Positions 25,821-35,182 are shown, numbered from the stretch's first letter. The stretch: DNA of 64,000 nucleotides from Pseudomonas sp. FP1742 (GCF_030687145.1 NZ_CP117460.1:1550001-1614000); one strand, 5' to 3'. Notes: generated by a model not told the origin, from the letters alone. Made by a program: numbers and translations.

Positions 25821-25841
25821 ATGCAAATGATAGTGGTTCAT
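25821..25841 (-). promoter_or_regulatory. Probable Fur box for the siderophore operon
   Basis: GCAAATGATAGTGGTTCA matches the first ten bases of the palindrome GCAAATGATAATCATTTGC exactly and part of the second half. It lies about 70 bp before the synthetase start in an AT-rich stretch, where a Fur-controlled promoter is expected. One half-site is weak. Confidence 0.55.
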
Positions 25842-25864
25842 ATTTACACTTCGAAAAGTGACTT

Positions 25865-26794
25865 TCAGACTCTGGCCTGCGGTTTGCTCAAGACGATGTA
25901 GTGCTCGCCCACTTTCTGCGCATAGCACTCCACGACTTGCTGACACAGCGCCACGATTTCTTCGACCCACTCCACGCCCACCCGCCACGACACCACCACC
26001 GGCAAATTCGCTGGCCGCTGATCGATGGCCAGCAGGGTCAACTCTCCCCGGGCCAGTTCCTCGGCCACCAGCACCGGCGACAGTGCGCCTATGCCGAAAC
26101 CGTCCCGCAGCAATCGGGTAATCGCCGACACCGAATTCACGCAGTTCAGCCGTGGCGCCATGACTCCGTTGGCCTGCATCAGGCTCAAGATGTCCTGATG
26201 CGGACGGGAGTTTTTCGAATAGGTGATGATCCGCTCCCGCGCCAGGTCGGCGACACCTGAATACTCACGGTTGTAGATGGAGTTGCTGGCCACGATCCAG
26301 CCCATCGGATGACTGGCCAGCTCCAGGCTGCGCACGCTTTCCTGGCGCAGCAGGTCGGTTTGCAGGATCAGATCGAGAAAGCCTTTTTGCAGCTGATCGC
26401 AGAGGTTGAGCGCGGTATCGGCCACCAGCTCGATTTCCACCAGCGGGTAGTGATCCATCATCTGTGCCACCAACGGGCTGAGCCAGGTGTGGATCACGGT
26501 GTCCATGACGCCGATCCGCACCCGTCCGGCCTTGCTCGAGCGTGTCTCGATCGCCTGCTTGAGTGCATGCATCGTGTCCATCATCTGCTCGGCATATTCG
26601 AGCACTTTCAGGCCTTCGGGGGTCAGGCTCACGCCGCGGGAGTCGCGCAGAAACAGCTTCACCCCAAGCTCACTTTCGAGCACGGCAATGCGGCTGGAAA
26701 TCGACGCCTGGGTGGTGAAGAGCTTGTCTGCCGTCAGGCGAAAACTCTTGAGTCGGGCAACCCAGACAAAGGTCTCGAGAAACTTCAGGTTCAT
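25865..26794 (-). CDS. LysR-family transcriptional regulator
   Basis: A 309-residue LysR regulator. The winged helix is at residues 1-60 (FRLTADKLFTTQASISSRIAVLESELG), and the co-inducer-binding domain covers about 92-300. It is transcribed away from the MFS-pxpABC operon across a 174-bp gap that holds a perfect T-N11-A palindrome. It is therefore the likely regulator of that operon, with 5-oxoproline or a related compound as inducer (inference). Its 3' end points to the siderophore operon but a 111-bp gap separates them. Confidence 0.9.
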   Translation of the reverse strand: MNLKFLETFVWVARLKSFRLTADKLFTTQASISSRIAVLESELGVKLFLRDSRGVSLTPEGLKVLEYAEQMMDTMHALKQAIETRSSKAGRVRIGVMDTVIHTWLSPLVAQMMDHYPLVEIELVADTALNLCDQLQKGFLDLILQTDLLRQESVRSLELASHPMGWIVASNSIYNREYSGVADLARERIITYSKNSRPHQDILSLMQANGVMAPRLNCVNSVSAITRLLRDGFGIGALSPVLVAEELARGELTLLAIDQRPANLPVVVSWRVGVEWVEEIVALCQQVVECYAQKVGEHYIVLSKPQARV

Positions 26795-26824
26795 GGGATC
26801 AGCTCGTGGGACTCAGCTTGGGGG

Positions 26825-26839
26825 ATAAGGTTTTCTTAT
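26825..26839. promoter_or_regulatory. LysR-type operator palindrome (ATAAG-N5-CTTAT)
   Basis: ATAAGGTTTTCTTAT is a perfect 5-bp inverted repeat that contains the T-N11-A LysR recognition pattern. It lies 31 bp before the LysR gene and 130 bp before the MFS gene, the classic place for an autoregulatory site. Confidence 0.6.
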
Positions 26840-26968
26840 GCCTAGGGCGGGTTTTTATTAGTTGGACGCAGCAGGGCCAAACGCCCAAAAATCGGGCCAT
26901 CCGGTTCCCACGATAGGCGTCGTCGGGGCTCAGAACAATACCAATAAAATTTGCACGGAGATTTTGCC

Positions 26969-28255
26969 ATGAGTGCGCCCGACACCCTCGACATCCCCAA
27001 GGCCACGGCTCGCCCGGGACCTTTCGACTGGTACCGCAACATCAACAAACAGGAGCGTCGCACGTTCTGGAGTTGCAAGATCGGCTATGGCCTGGACGGC
27101 ATGGACACCCAGATGCTCAGCTTCGTGGTGCCGCCCCTGATTGCCATGTGGGGCATCACCACCGGCCAGGCCGGGCTGATTCACACCAGCACGCTGATCG
27201 CGTCGGCCATCGGTGGTTGGGTGGCGGGGATTCTCTCCGACCGCATTGGTCGGGTGCGCACCCTGCAACTGACGGTGTTGTGGTTCGCCTTCTTCACTTT
27301 CCTTTGCGGTTTCGCCCAGAACTACGAGCAACTGTTGATCAGCCGCACGTTGATGGGCTTCGGTTTCGGTGGTGAATGGACCGCTGGCGCGGTGCTGATG
27401 GGCGAAGTGATTCGCGCCAAGGACCGTGGCAAAGCCGTCGGCATGGTGCAATCGGGTTGGGCGTTGGGTTGGGGGCTGACAGCGATTCTGTATGCGCTGC
27501 TGTTCTCGCTGTTGCCACCCGAAGACGCCTGGCGGGCGCTGTTCATCCTGGGCATCGTGCCGGCGATTTTCGTGATCTTCGTTCGTCGTCTGGTCAAGGA
27601 CCCGGAAATCTACCGCGAAGCCAAAGCCAGGCAAGAGCCAAGCAACCCGGCGAAGTTCTACGAGATTTTCGCCCCCGGCATCCTCTTCACCACGATTCGC
27701 GCTTCGATCCTGACCACCGGCGCACTCGGCGGCTACTACGCGATCACCTCCTGGCTGCCGACGTTTCTGAAAAACGAGCGCGGTTTGAGCGTACTCGGCA
27801 CCGGCGGCTATCTGGCGATGGTCATCATCGGGTCCTACATCGGATATGTGATCAGCGCGTATTTGACGGACATCCTTGGTCGTAAAAAGAACTTCATTCT
27901 GTTCGCCGTCGGCTCGTTCACCATTGTGCTGCTCTACACCCAATTGCCCGTCAGTAATGGCGTGATGCTCTGGCTGGGCTTCCCCTTGGGCTTCTTCGCT
28001 TCAGGGATCTTCAGCGGCATGGGGTCGTTTCTGACCGAGTTGTTTCCCACGCGAATTCGCGGCTCGGGGCAGGGCTTTTGCTACAACATCGGTCGGGCGC
28101 TGGCGGCATTGTTCCCGCTGCTGATCGGTTTGCTCAGCCAGAAGGTGCCATTGAGCGTGGGAATCGGGGCTTTCGCGGCAGTGTCCTACGGGGTGGTGAT
28201 CCTGGCGGCACTCAGCTTGCCGGAAACCCGTGGCAAACAACTCGACGCCGAATAA
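26969..28255 (+). CDS. MFS transporter, probable 5-oxoproline or related acid uptake
   Basis: A 428-residue major facilitator of the sugar/aromatic-acid symporter type. Twelve membrane segments; the loop 2-3 signature is GILSDRIGRVRTLQ, loop 4 is RTLMGFGFGGEWTAG, the half-two motif is YLTDILGRKKNF, and a LPETRGK ending is present. The start is ATG 26969 with GGAG upstream; a TTG 18 bases earlier overlaps the ribosome site. It leads an operon with pxpA, pxpB and pxpC, so uptake of 5-oxoproline (pyroglutamate) is the natural inference. The family itself covers many organic acids. Confidence 0.85.
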   Translation: MSAPDTLDIPKATARPGPFDWYRNINKQERRTFWSCKIGYGLDGMDTQMLSFVVPPLIAMWGITTGQAGLIHTSTLIASAIGGWVAGILSDRIGRVRTLQLTVLWFAFFTFLCGFAQNYEQLLISRTLMGFGFGGEWTAGAVLMGEVIRAKDRGKAVGMVQSGWALGWGLTAILYALLFSLLPPEDAWRALFILGIVPAIFVIFVRRLVKDPEIYREAKARQEPSNPAKFYEIFAPGILFTTIRASILTTGALGGYYAITSWLPTFLKNERGLSVLGTGGYLAMVIIGSYIGYVISAYLTDILGRKKNFILFAVGSFTIVLLYTQLPVSNGVMLWLGFPLGFFASGIFSGMGSFLTELFPTRIRGSGQGFCYNIGRALAALFPLLIGLLSQKVPLSVGIGAFAAVSYGVVILAALSLPETRGKQLDAE

Positions 28256-28283
28256 CCGAATGTCCGGTAACTGATAATCTGAG

Positions 28284-28295
28284 GGGCATATGCCC
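28284..28295. repeat. 12-bp perfect palindrome between the MFS gene and pxpA
   Basis: GGGCATATGCCC lies in the 78-bp gap between the transporter gene and pxpA. It may be a protein-binding site or a small RNA hairpin; no T-run follows. Confidence 0.4.
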
Positions 28296-28333
28296 TTCAG
28301 CTAAAAAGACAAAAGCCTACAGGAGTGTTCACC

Positions 28334-29086
28334 GTGAGCCGCCTGCTATTGAATTGCGACATCGGCGAGAGTTTCGGCAACTGGACCATGGGTCTGGACG
28401 CCGAGGTCATGCCCTTCATCGATTGCGCCAACATCGCTTGCGGCTTCCACGCCGGCGACCCGAGCATCATGCGCAAGACCGTCAGCCTGGCCCTGAGCAA
28501 CGGCGTGCAGATCGGCGCGCATCCGGCCTATCAGGACCTGGTCGGTTTCGGCCGCCGTTCCATGGCGTATACCGCCCAGGAACTGCAAGACCTGTTGCAC
28601 TACCAGATCGGTGCCCTTGACGGCATTTGCCGGGCCCAGGGTGGGCGGGTGAGTTACGTCAAACCCCATGGCGCGATGTACAACGACATGATGGCCAACC
28701 CGGCGCAATTGCGTACGGTGATCCAGGCCGTGGCGGCTTATGACCGGACACTGCCGCTGATGCTGATGGCCACTCGCGACAACAGCGCCGCCCAGCAATT
28801 GGGCGACGAATACGGCGTGACCCTGTGGTTTGAAGCGTTCGCCGATCGCGCCTACGACAGCGCCGGCAGGCTGGTGTCGCGGCAATTGCCGGGAGCGGTG
28901 CATCACGATCCCGAAAAAATCATTGAACAGGCGCTGATCATTGCCCGCGGTGACAACCTCACGGCCAACGATGGCAGCGCCTTGCACTTGCGGGCCAATA
29001 CCTTGTGCGTACACGGCGACAACGCCAGTTCGGTGGCCGCCGTGCGGCGTATTCGCGAGGCCTTGAATCAGCAGAGCGCATCATGA
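28334..29086 (+). CDS. pxpA: 5-oxoprolinase subunit PxpA (LamB/YcsF family)
   Basis: A 250-residue protein of the LamB/YcsF family. It starts [17 protein letters not shown] and carries [27 protein letters not shown] and [10 protein letters not shown], the family's signature metal/phosphoryl-site motifs. With PxpB and PxpC it forms the ATP-dependent prokaryotic 5-oxoprolinase that opens 5-oxoproline to glutamate. The start is GTG 28334, with AGGAG nine bases upstream; an earlier GTG overlaps the ribosome site. pxpB begins inside its stop codon. Confidence 0.95.
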   Translation: MSRLLLNCDIGESFGNWTMGLDAEVMPFIDCANIACGFHAGDPSIMRKTVSLALSNGVQIGAHPAYQDLVGFGRRSMAYTAQELQDLLHYQIGALDGICRAQGGRVSYVKPHGAMYNDMMANPAQLRTVIQAVAAYDRTLPLMLMATRDNSAAQQLGDEYGVTLWFEAFADRAYDSAGRLVSRQLPGAVHHDPEKIIEQALIIARGDNLTANDGSALHLRANTLCVHGDNASSVAAVRRIREALNQQSAS

Positions 29087-29787
29087 AGCCACGGGTAGAA
29101 GTGGTGGCGCTCGATTGCCTGATGGTGCGTCTGTTCGATGAAATTGCCGAGGCCAACATGCCGTGGATGCTGGCTGCCAGCGAAAGCCTGCGAGCTGCGT
29201 TCGGCGAGTATTTGATCGATCTGGTGCCGTCCTACACAACGTTGATGGTGCATTACGATCTGACGGCGTTGAATCCTGCTCAAGCCCGGGAGTTGATCGC
29301 CCAAGCCTTGATTGATTTGTCGCCCAACGCCCGCACCCGTGGCAAATGTCATGTGCTGCCGGTCTGGTATGACTTGAGCGTTGGTCCGGAATTGAACCTG
29401 TTGTCGCAACGCAGCGGGTTGGCGGTGAATGAAGTGATCCGCCGCCATAGCGAACACGAGTATCAGGTGTTCGCGCTGGGCTTCGCGCCGGGGTTCGCGT
29501 TCATGGGGTTGGTGGAAGAAGTGTTGGCCGCACCGCGTCTGAGTACTCCGCGTAAAAAAGTCGCTGCCGGCAGTGTCGGCATCGCCGAGCGCCAGACGGC
29601 GGCTTATCCGGTGGTGTCCCCCGGCGGCTGGAACTTGATCGGTCGCACCCCGGCCAAATTGTTTGACCGCGAACGTGACGGCTACAGCCTGATGCAACCG
29701 GGCGACACGGTGCGCTTCGAAGCGGTCAGCCATGCTGAATTCATCAACCTGGGCGGTGATGACACGCCGTTGGAGGCGCAGGCATGA
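29083..29787 (+). CDS. pxpB: 5-oxoprolinase subunit PxpB (KipI family)
   Basis: A 234-residue protein of the carboxyltransferase-domain subdomain C / KipI family. Motifs include the conserved FAPGFAFMG (about 137-145), the [21 protein letters not shown] segment and [16 protein letters not shown]. It acts in the cytoplasm with PxpA and PxpC in ATP-dependent hydrolysis of 5-oxoproline. The start ATG 29083 overlaps the pxpA stop as ATGA, showing coupled translation; longer upstream starts would lie inside pxpA. Older annotations call it an allophanate hydrolase subunit 1 or Kip inhibitor. Confidence 0.94.
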   Translation: MKPRVEVVALDCLMVRLFDEIAEANMPWMLAASESLRAAFGEYLIDLVPSYTTLMVHYDLTALNPAQARELIAQALIDLSPNARTRGKCHVLPVWYDLSVGPELNLLSQRSGLAVNEVIRRHSEHEYQVFALGFAPGFAFMGLVEEVLAAPRLSTPRKKVAAGSVGIAERQTAAYPVVSPGGWNLIGRTPAKLFDRERDGYSLMQPGDTVRFEAVSHAEFINLGGDDTPLEAQA

Positions 29788-30710
29788 GCCGACTGACGAT
29801 TGAAGCAAGTACACCGCTGTGCCTGTTGCAGGACGCCGGGCGATTTGGCGTGCGGCATCTGGGCGTGACCCAGGGCGGCGGGCTGGATTGGCGATCGATG
29901 TCGTGGGCCAATTGGCTGCTGGGCAACGGGCTGGATGCGTCGGTGATCGAAATCACCCTCGGCGGGTTCAGTGTGCTGGCCGAGGACGATTGTTTGCTGG
30001 CATTGGCCGGCGCCGATCTTGGGGCGCAGATTGACGGCCAGAGCCTGGCGCCGTGGCGCAGTTTCAAGCTGAGCAAAGGTCAGCGATTGCAGTTCACGCA
30101 ACCGCTGCTCGGCGCCCGAGCGTACCTGGCCGCGCCGGGCGGGTTTGATGCGCCGAAGGTGCTGGGCAGCACTGCAACGGTGGTGCGTGAGGAACTCGGC
30201 GGCCTCGACGGTATGGGTCGGGCGTTGGCCAAAGGTGCCTCGTTGAAGTACTCCACCGAGGCGCCACTGCTGGTACGGGAGCTGCCGCGCGAGCACGTTC
30301 CGGACTTCAAACTCGATGCGCCTCTGGACCTGGTGCTCGGTGCGCAAATCGGTGAGTTCAGCGGGCAGAGCCTGTTTGATGCGTTCAACAGTGTCTGGAC
30401 CCTCGACAGCCGCGCCGATCGCATGGGCATTCGTCTGTTGGGACCGGCGTTGCAGTATCAGGGCCAGCCGATGATTTCCGAAGGCATCCCGCTGGGCGCG
30501 GTCCAGGTGCCGCCGGATGGGCAGCCGATTGTGTTGCTCAATGACCGGCAGACCATTGGCGGGTATCCGCGGTTGGGGGCGTTGACACCGTTGGCGTTGG
30601 CGCGGCTGGCGCAGTGTTTGCCGGGGGCCAGGGTGCGGTTGAAGCCGGTGGTGCAGGACGTGGCGCATCGCGAACAAGTCGAGTATTTGCGGCGGTTTGT
30701 GAACCGCTAA
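29784..30710 (+). CDS. pxpC: 5-oxoprolinase subunit PxpC (KipA family)
   Basis: A 308-residue protein of the biotin-dependent carboxyltransferase/KipA family. It shows LLQDAGRFGVRHLGVTQGG near the start, the AYLAAPGGFD motif (about 112-120), DSRADRMGIRL and the GYPRLGALT motif near the C-terminus. It completes the PxpABC complex that converts 5-oxoproline, a spontaneous product of glutamine and glutathione breakdown, to glutamate using ATP. ATGA overlap with pxpB. A REP doublet immediately follows the stop and ends the operon. Confidence 0.94.
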   Translation: MSRLTIEASTPLCLLQDAGRFGVRHLGVTQGGGLDWRSMSWANWLLGNGLDASVIEITLGGFSVLAEDDCLLALAGADLGAQIDGQSLAPWRSFKLSKGQRLQFTQPLLGARAYLAAPGGFDAPKVLGSTATVVREELGGLDGMGRALAKGASLKYSTEAPLLVRELPREHVPDFKLDAPLDLVLGAQIGEFSGQSLFDAFNSVWTLDSRADRMGIRLLGPALQYQGQPMISEGIPLGAVQVPPDGQPIVLLNDRQTIGGYPRLGALTPLALARLAQCLPGARVRLKPVVQDVAHREQVEYLRRFVNR

Positions 30711-30713
30711 AAG

Positions 30714-30793
30714 CTTCGCGAGCAAGCCCGCTCCCACATGGGATCTGCGGCGTACACAAATCCCCTGTGGGAGCGGGCTTGCTCGCGAAGGCG
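30714..30793. repeat. REP doublet (class B)
   Basis: An outward-type pair starting 4 bases after the pxpC stop: complementary core, spacer GGATCTGCGGCGTACACAAA, forward core. It lies between the convergent pxpC and VWA genes. Confidence 0.92.
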
Positions 30794-30815
30794 GCATCAC
30801 GGACAACAACAATCT

Positions 30816-31994
30816 TTATTTGGAAAGAAACCGCATCCCTTCCTCCAACCCCCGCAACGTCAGCGGATACATCTGATCATCGATCAAATCCCGCACGATG
30901 TTGGTCGATGAGGTATAGCCCCAGGTGTCTTTCGGGTACGGGTTGATCCAGATGAGCTTCTTGTACTTTTCCTTGAAGCGCTGCATCCACACGTAACCGG
31001 CTTCTTCGTTCCAGTGCTCGACGCTGCCGCCGGCCTGGGTAATTTCATAGGGCGCCATGGCGGCGTCGCCGATGAAGATCACTTTGTAGTCGGCGCCGTA
31101 CTTGTGCAGCAGGTCCTGAGTGGCGGTGCGCTCGGAGGTGCGGCGCAGGTTGTTCTTCCACACCGATTCATAAATGAAGTTGTGGAAGTAGAAGTACTCC
31201 AGATGCTTGAACTCGGTCTTGCAGGCCGAGAACAACTCTTCGCAGATCTTCACGTGGGCGTCCATCGAGCCGCCGATGTCGAACAGCAGCAACAGCTTGA
31301 CGGTGTTGCGCCGCTCCGGACGCATCTGGATGTTCAACAACCCGGCATCGCGCGCGGTGTGGTCGATGGTGCCGTCGATGTCCAGTTCTTCCGCCGCGCC
31401 CTGACGGGCGAATTTACGCAAGCGACGCAGGGCGACCTTGATGTTGCGCGTGCCCAGTTCCACCGAGTCGTCGAGGTTCTTGTACTCGCGCTGATCCCAG
31501 ACTTTCACCGCTTTGCCCTGGCGCTTACCGGCATCGCCGACCCGAATGCCTTCCGGATTGAAACCGCCGGAGCCGAACGGGCTGGTGCCGCCGGTGCCGA
31601 TCCATTTGTTGCCGCCGGCATGGCGTTCCTTCTGTTCTTCCAGGCGCTTCTTGAACTCTTCGATCAGCTTGTCCAGGCCGCCGAGAGATTGGATCGCGGC
31701 CCGCTCTTCATCGGTCAGGGAACGCTCGAATTCCTTGCGCAGCCAGTCTTCGGGGATCAACGCCTGAAGGTGATCGTCGAGTTTTTCCAGGCCATTGAAG
31801 TAGGCACTGAAGGCTCGGTCGAACTTGTCGAAATGCCGTTCGTCCTTCACCAGAATCGCCCGGGACAGGTAATAAAACTCGTCCATGTCGGCGAAGGTCA
31901 CGCGCTGTTTCAGCGCGTTGATCAGGTCCAGCAGCTCGCGCACCGAGACCGGCACCTTGGCCGCGCGCATTTCATTGAACAGGTTGAGCAGCAT
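30816..31994 (-). CDS. VWA domain-containing CoxE-like protein
   Basis: A 392-residue cytoplasmic protein. An N-terminal helical part (1-130) precedes a charged helix (LIEEFKKRLEEQKERH) and a glycine-rich linker; the C-terminal von Willebrand A domain covers about 200-390. Its metal site reads LLLFDIGGSMDAH: the usual DxSxS is DxGxS, one Ser replaced by Gly. It follows the MoxR ATPase gene by 21 bp. MoxR/VWA pairs act as chaperone systems that assemble or activate metalloenzymes and other complexes, so the two should work together. The client is unknown. Confidence 0.88.
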   Translation of the reverse strand: MLLNLFNEMRAAKVPVSVRELLDLINALKQRVTFADMDEFYYLSRAILVKDERHFDKFDRAFSAYFNGLEKLDDHLQALIPEDWLRKEFERSLTDEERAAIQSLGGLDKLIEEFKKRLEEQKERHAGGNKWIGTGGTSPFGSGGFNPEGIRVGDAGKRQGKAVKVWDQREYKNLDDSVELGTRNIKVALRRLRKFARQGAAEELDIDGTIDHTARDAGLLNIQMRPERRNTVKLLLLFDIGGSMDAHVKICEELFSACKTEFKHLEYFYFHNFIYESVWKNNLRRTSERTATQDLLHKYGADYKVIFIGDAAMAPYEITQAGGSVEHWNEEAGYVWMQRFKEKYKKLIWINPYPKDTWGYTSSTNIVRDLIDDQMYPLTLRGLEEGMRFLSK

Positions 31995-32015
31995 GGCGAT
32001 CGCCCTTATCGATAC

Positions 32016-32861
32016 TTAGCGAGAGCCGCGACGGCTCATGAACGCCAGACGCTCAAGCAATTGCACGTCCTGTTCGTTCTTCACCAGGGCGCCGGCCAGC
32101 GGCGGAATAGCCTTGGTCGGATCGCGCTCGCGCAGCACCGCTTCACCGATGTTGTCGGCCATCAACAGTTTCAGCCAGTCCACCAGTTCGGAGGTCGAGG
32201 GTTTCTTCTTCAGGCCCGGCACCTTGCGCACGTCGAAGAACACGTCCAGCGCTTCGCTGACCAGGTCTTTCTTGATGTCCGGGTAGTGCACGTCGACGAT
32301 CTTCTGCAGCGTGACGCGATCAGGGAAAGCGATGTAGTGGAAGAAGCAGCGGCGCAGGAAGGCGTCCGGCAGCTCTTTCTCGTTGTTGGAGGTAATGATG
32401 ATGATCGGGCGCTTCTTGGCCTTGATGGTCTCGTCGATCTCGTAAACGTAGAACTCCATCCTGTCGAGTTCTTGCAGCAAGTCGTTGGGGAACTCGATGT
32501 CGGCCTTGTCGATTTCGTCGATCAGCAGAATCACCCGCTCTTCGGACTCGAAAGCCTCCCAGAGCTTGCCCTTTTTCAAGTAGTTACGGACGTCGTGAAC
32601 CTTGTCCACGCCCAGTTGCGAATCCCGCAGGCGGCTGACCGCGTCGTACTCGTACAGGCCTTGATGTGCCTTGGTGGTGGACTTGATGTGCCAGGTAATC
32701 AACTTGGCGCCGAAGGACTCGGCCAGTTGCTCGGCGAGCATGGTCTTGCCGGTGCCTGGCTCGCCCTTGACCAGCAGTGGCCGCTCCAGGGTGATGGCGG
32801 CGTTGACCGCCAGCTTCAGGTCATCGGTGGCGACGTAGGCCTGGGTGCCTTCGAACTTCAT
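32016..32861 (-). CDS. MoxR-family AAA+ ATPase
   Basis: A 281-residue AAA+ ATPase. Walker A GEPGTGKT (33-40), Walker B ILLIDEIDKAD (about 111-121), sensor 1 in IIITSNNEKELPDAFLRRC with the arginine finger pair, and a C-terminal lid. The sequence fits the MoxR branch that works with VWA-domain partners, and the partner gene follows by 21 bp. It should use ATP hydrolysis to remodel or load cofactors into a client protein. No client enzyme is in the immediate neighbourhood. Confidence 0.92.
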   Translation of the reverse strand: MKFEGTQAYVATDDLKLAVNAAITLERPLLVKGEPGTGKTMLAEQLAESFGAKLITWHIKSTTKAHQGLYEYDAVSRLRDSQLGVDKVHDVRNYLKKGKLWEAFESEERVILLIDEIDKADIEFPNDLLQELDRMEFYVYEIDETIKAKKRPIIIITSNNEKELPDAFLRRCFFHYIAFPDRVTLQKIVDVHYPDIKKDLVSEALDVFFDVRKVPGLKKKPSTSELVDWLKLLMADNIGEAVLRERDPTKAIPPLAGALVKNEQDVQLLERLAFMSRRGSR

Positions 32862-33004
32862 CTGCTAATCCTCGAACGGTAACGCCGACCTGAACGGAAC
32901 AGGGCGGGGCGCAATAGTTGTAGTGCCCGACTATAACGCGCTGCCCGGTCGACTGTGAACGCAGACGGGTTATTCAGTCTCTGAATGGGGCGTCACTTCG
33001 TGAC

Positions 33005-34081
33005 TCATCCCGCATCCGGTTTGGGTCGTTCGTACTGGGCATTGAACGCCTGGATGAAACCGTTGCGTAAAATCTGTAAAAACGCCTCGAACGCGCTGAT
33101 ATTTCGCTGATGCACGTTGCCCCTGAGTTCGACGCGAGTGGCGAACTGGTTTTTCGCCTGGTTCTTCAGCACGTTCTCGGTGCCGCCGACAAGCGCTTCC
33201 CAGATGGAGCGGAAAATCCCTTTGTCCTTGTTCTCCACGTCCTGTTGCCAGCTGAACACTTCGACGTCCCGCAACAGTGGCTTGATATAGCCGGTGAGTT
33301 GACTCTTGTTGGCTTTGGCCTCGATGACCACGTCGCCATGGCCGGCATTGAAGTCGAATTTGCCGTAGGCCGAAGCGAAGTCGTTCAGGCGTTTGAGTTC
33401 AAGGTCCCTGGCGCGCAGGCGGAACTCGAAGTCTTCGAAATTGCTCAGCGGATCGAAGGTTGCCGTTGTTTCCAGCGGTGCATTCCCCGGTAACAGCGCC
33501 TTGCCATCGAAACGGGCATCGCGTTTGCCTTTGGTGTCGACTACGTTGGTCAGGTTGTAAATGCTGGCATTGACCTGAGTAGCGCTCAGGTTCACGGGTG
33601 GTTTTGAATTGAAGTTGTGAAAGGTGACCCGGCCATCGTTGATCCGCACTTCGTTCAGGGTAATCGGCAGCAATTTTTCCAACTGTGCCCGCCAGTCGGT
33701 GCCCTGACCGGTCTGGGAGTTTTTCTTGTTGGCGCCGCCATCGACGAAGTTCACCTCGGGTTTGTCGAACTGCGCCTTGGCCACCACGGCGTGGTCGTAC
33801 CAGAGCGAGTGCCAACTGACGGAGAGATCGATCAATGGCGCGTTGACGAACGGCACCGGGACCTTGCCCTCGACCTTGACGATTTTCAGTCCGTTGATTT
33901 TGTACGCGCCACGCCACAGGGCCAAATCCACGTCGGCAATCTGCCCGCGGTAGTCGCCCATGTTGGCCAATCGCTCATTCAGGTAGTCACGCACCAGATA
34001 GGGCAGGGCGATGTGCAGGGCAACCAGCAATATAAAGAGGCCGGCGAGGGTCCACAGAGGCCAACTGTATCGACGCTTCAT
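33005..34081 (-). CDS. DUF748 family protein (AsmA-like)
   Basis: A 358-residue protein with an N-terminal membrane anchor (WTLAGLFILLVALHIALPYL) and a large periplasmic beta-rich region typical of DUF748. The first repeat (YRGQIADVDLALWRGAYKIN) has the family's paired beta pattern. DUF748 proteins are related to AsmA-type envelope proteins implicated in lipid transport or membrane integrity; the role here is inferred from that only. It is divergent from cysK by 126 bp and stands alone. Confidence 0.85.
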   Translation of the reverse strand: MKRRYSWPLWTLAGLFILLVALHIALPYLVRDYLNERLANMGDYRGQIADVDLALWRGAYKINGLKIVKVEGKVPVPFVNAPLIDLSVSWHSLWYDHAVVAKAQFDKPEVNFVDGGANKKNSQTGQGTDWRAQLEKLLPITLNEVRINDGRVTFHNFNSKPPVNLSATQVNASIYNLTNVVDTKGKRDARFDGKALLPGNAPLETTATFDPLSNFEDFEFRLRARDLELKRLNDFASAYGKFDFNAGHGDVVIEAKANKSQLTGYIKPLLRDVEVFSWQQDVENKDKGIFRSIWEALVGGTENVLKNQAKNQFATRVELRGNVHQRNISAFEAFLQILRNGFIQAFNAQYERPKPDAG

Positions 34082-34207
34082 GGCAGCAAATCTCAGGCGG
34101 TATAAAGCGATTGACTGCTGTGCTAAGCGGACGTTCGATTGACTGGACGACCTCGAGTAACAGGCATACCTTGGAGGGCTAATTCAACGCGGTATAAGGA
34201 CCCAGCC

Positions 34208-35182
34208 ATGAGCCGTATCTATGCTGACAACGCCCACTCCATCGGCAATACGCCGCTGGTGCAGATCAATCGTATCGCCCCGCGCGGTGTCACCATTCTG
34301 GCCAAGATCGAAGGGCGCAACCCCGGTTATTCGGTCAAGTGCCGCATCGGCGCGAACATGATCTGGGATGCTGAAAGCAGCGGTAAACTCAAGCCCGGCA
34401 TGACCATCATCGAACCGACCTCAGGCAATACCGGCATCGGCCTGGCATTCGTTGCCGCCGCCCGTGGTTATCGGTTGATGTTGACCATGCCCGCGTCCAT
34501 GAGCATCGAACGACGCAAGGTGCTCAAGGCCCTTGGCGCCGAACTGGTGTTGACGGAGCCGGCCAAGGGCATGAAAGGCGCGATCGAGAAAGCCGCCGAA
34601 ATCCTCGCCAGTGATCCGTCCACTTACTTCATGCCGGGGCAGTTCGAAAACCCGGCAAACCCGGCCATCCACGAAAAAACCACCGGCCCGGAAATCTGGA
34701 ACGACACCGACGGTGCGGTCGACGTGCTGGTGGCGGGCGTCGGAACGGGTGGAACCATTACCGGGGTTTCGCGGTATATCAAGAATACCCAAGGCAAACC
34801 GATTCTCTCGGTGGCGGTGGAGCCAATGGTGTCTCCGGTGATTACCCAGGCGATCGCCGGGGAAGAGATCAAGCCGAGCCCGCACAAGATTCAGGGCATC
34901 GGCGCTGGTTTTGTGCCGAAGAACCTGGATTTGTCGATGGTCGATCGGGTGGAACTGGTCAGCGATGACGAATCCAAGGCGATGGCCCTGCGCCTGATGC
35001 ATGAAGAAGGGATTTTGAGCGGCATTTCTTGCGGTGCCGCCATGGCCGTGGCCGTACGCCTGGCCGAAACCCCGGAAATGCAGGGCAAGACCATTGTGGT
35101 CATCCTGCCCGACTCCGGTGAACGCTATTTGTCGAGCATGCTGTTCAGCGATTTGTTTACCGAACAGGAAAACCAGCAATAG
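34208..35182 (+). CDS. cysK: Cysteine synthase A
   Basis: A 324-residue pyridoxal-phosphate enzyme that forms cysteine from O-acetylserine and sulfide. The PLP lysine is K44 in [11 protein letters not shown], the substrate loop is PTSGNTGIG (about 70-78), the phosphate loop is [14 protein letters not shown], and SGISCGAA lies near the C-terminus. It is close to enterobacterial CysK over its full length, including the ending LFTEQ. The start is ATG 34208, with ATAAGGA upstream. It is monocistronic, divergent from the DUF748 gene. Confidence 0.95.
   Translation: MSRIYADNAHSIGNTPLVQINRIAPRGVTILAKIEGRNPGYSVKCRIGANMIWDAESSGKLKPGMTIIEPTSGNTGIGLAFVAAARGYRLMLTMPASMSIERRKVLKALGAELVLTEPAKGMKGAIEKAAEILASDPSTYFMPGQFENPANPAIHEKTTGPEIWNDTDGAVDVLVAGVGTGGTITGVSRYIKNTQGKPILSVAVEPMVSPVITQAIAGEEIKPSPHKIQGIGAGFVPKNLDLSMVDRVELVSDDESKAMALRLMHEEGILSGISCGAAMAVAVRLAETPEMQGKTIVVILPDSGERYLSSMLFSDLFTEQENQQ

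Noticed and set aside
31014..32882. A 622-codon plus-strand frame opposite the MoxR and VWA genes
   Set aside because: An antisense shadow of two genes with clear motifs; its own translation has no domain pattern.
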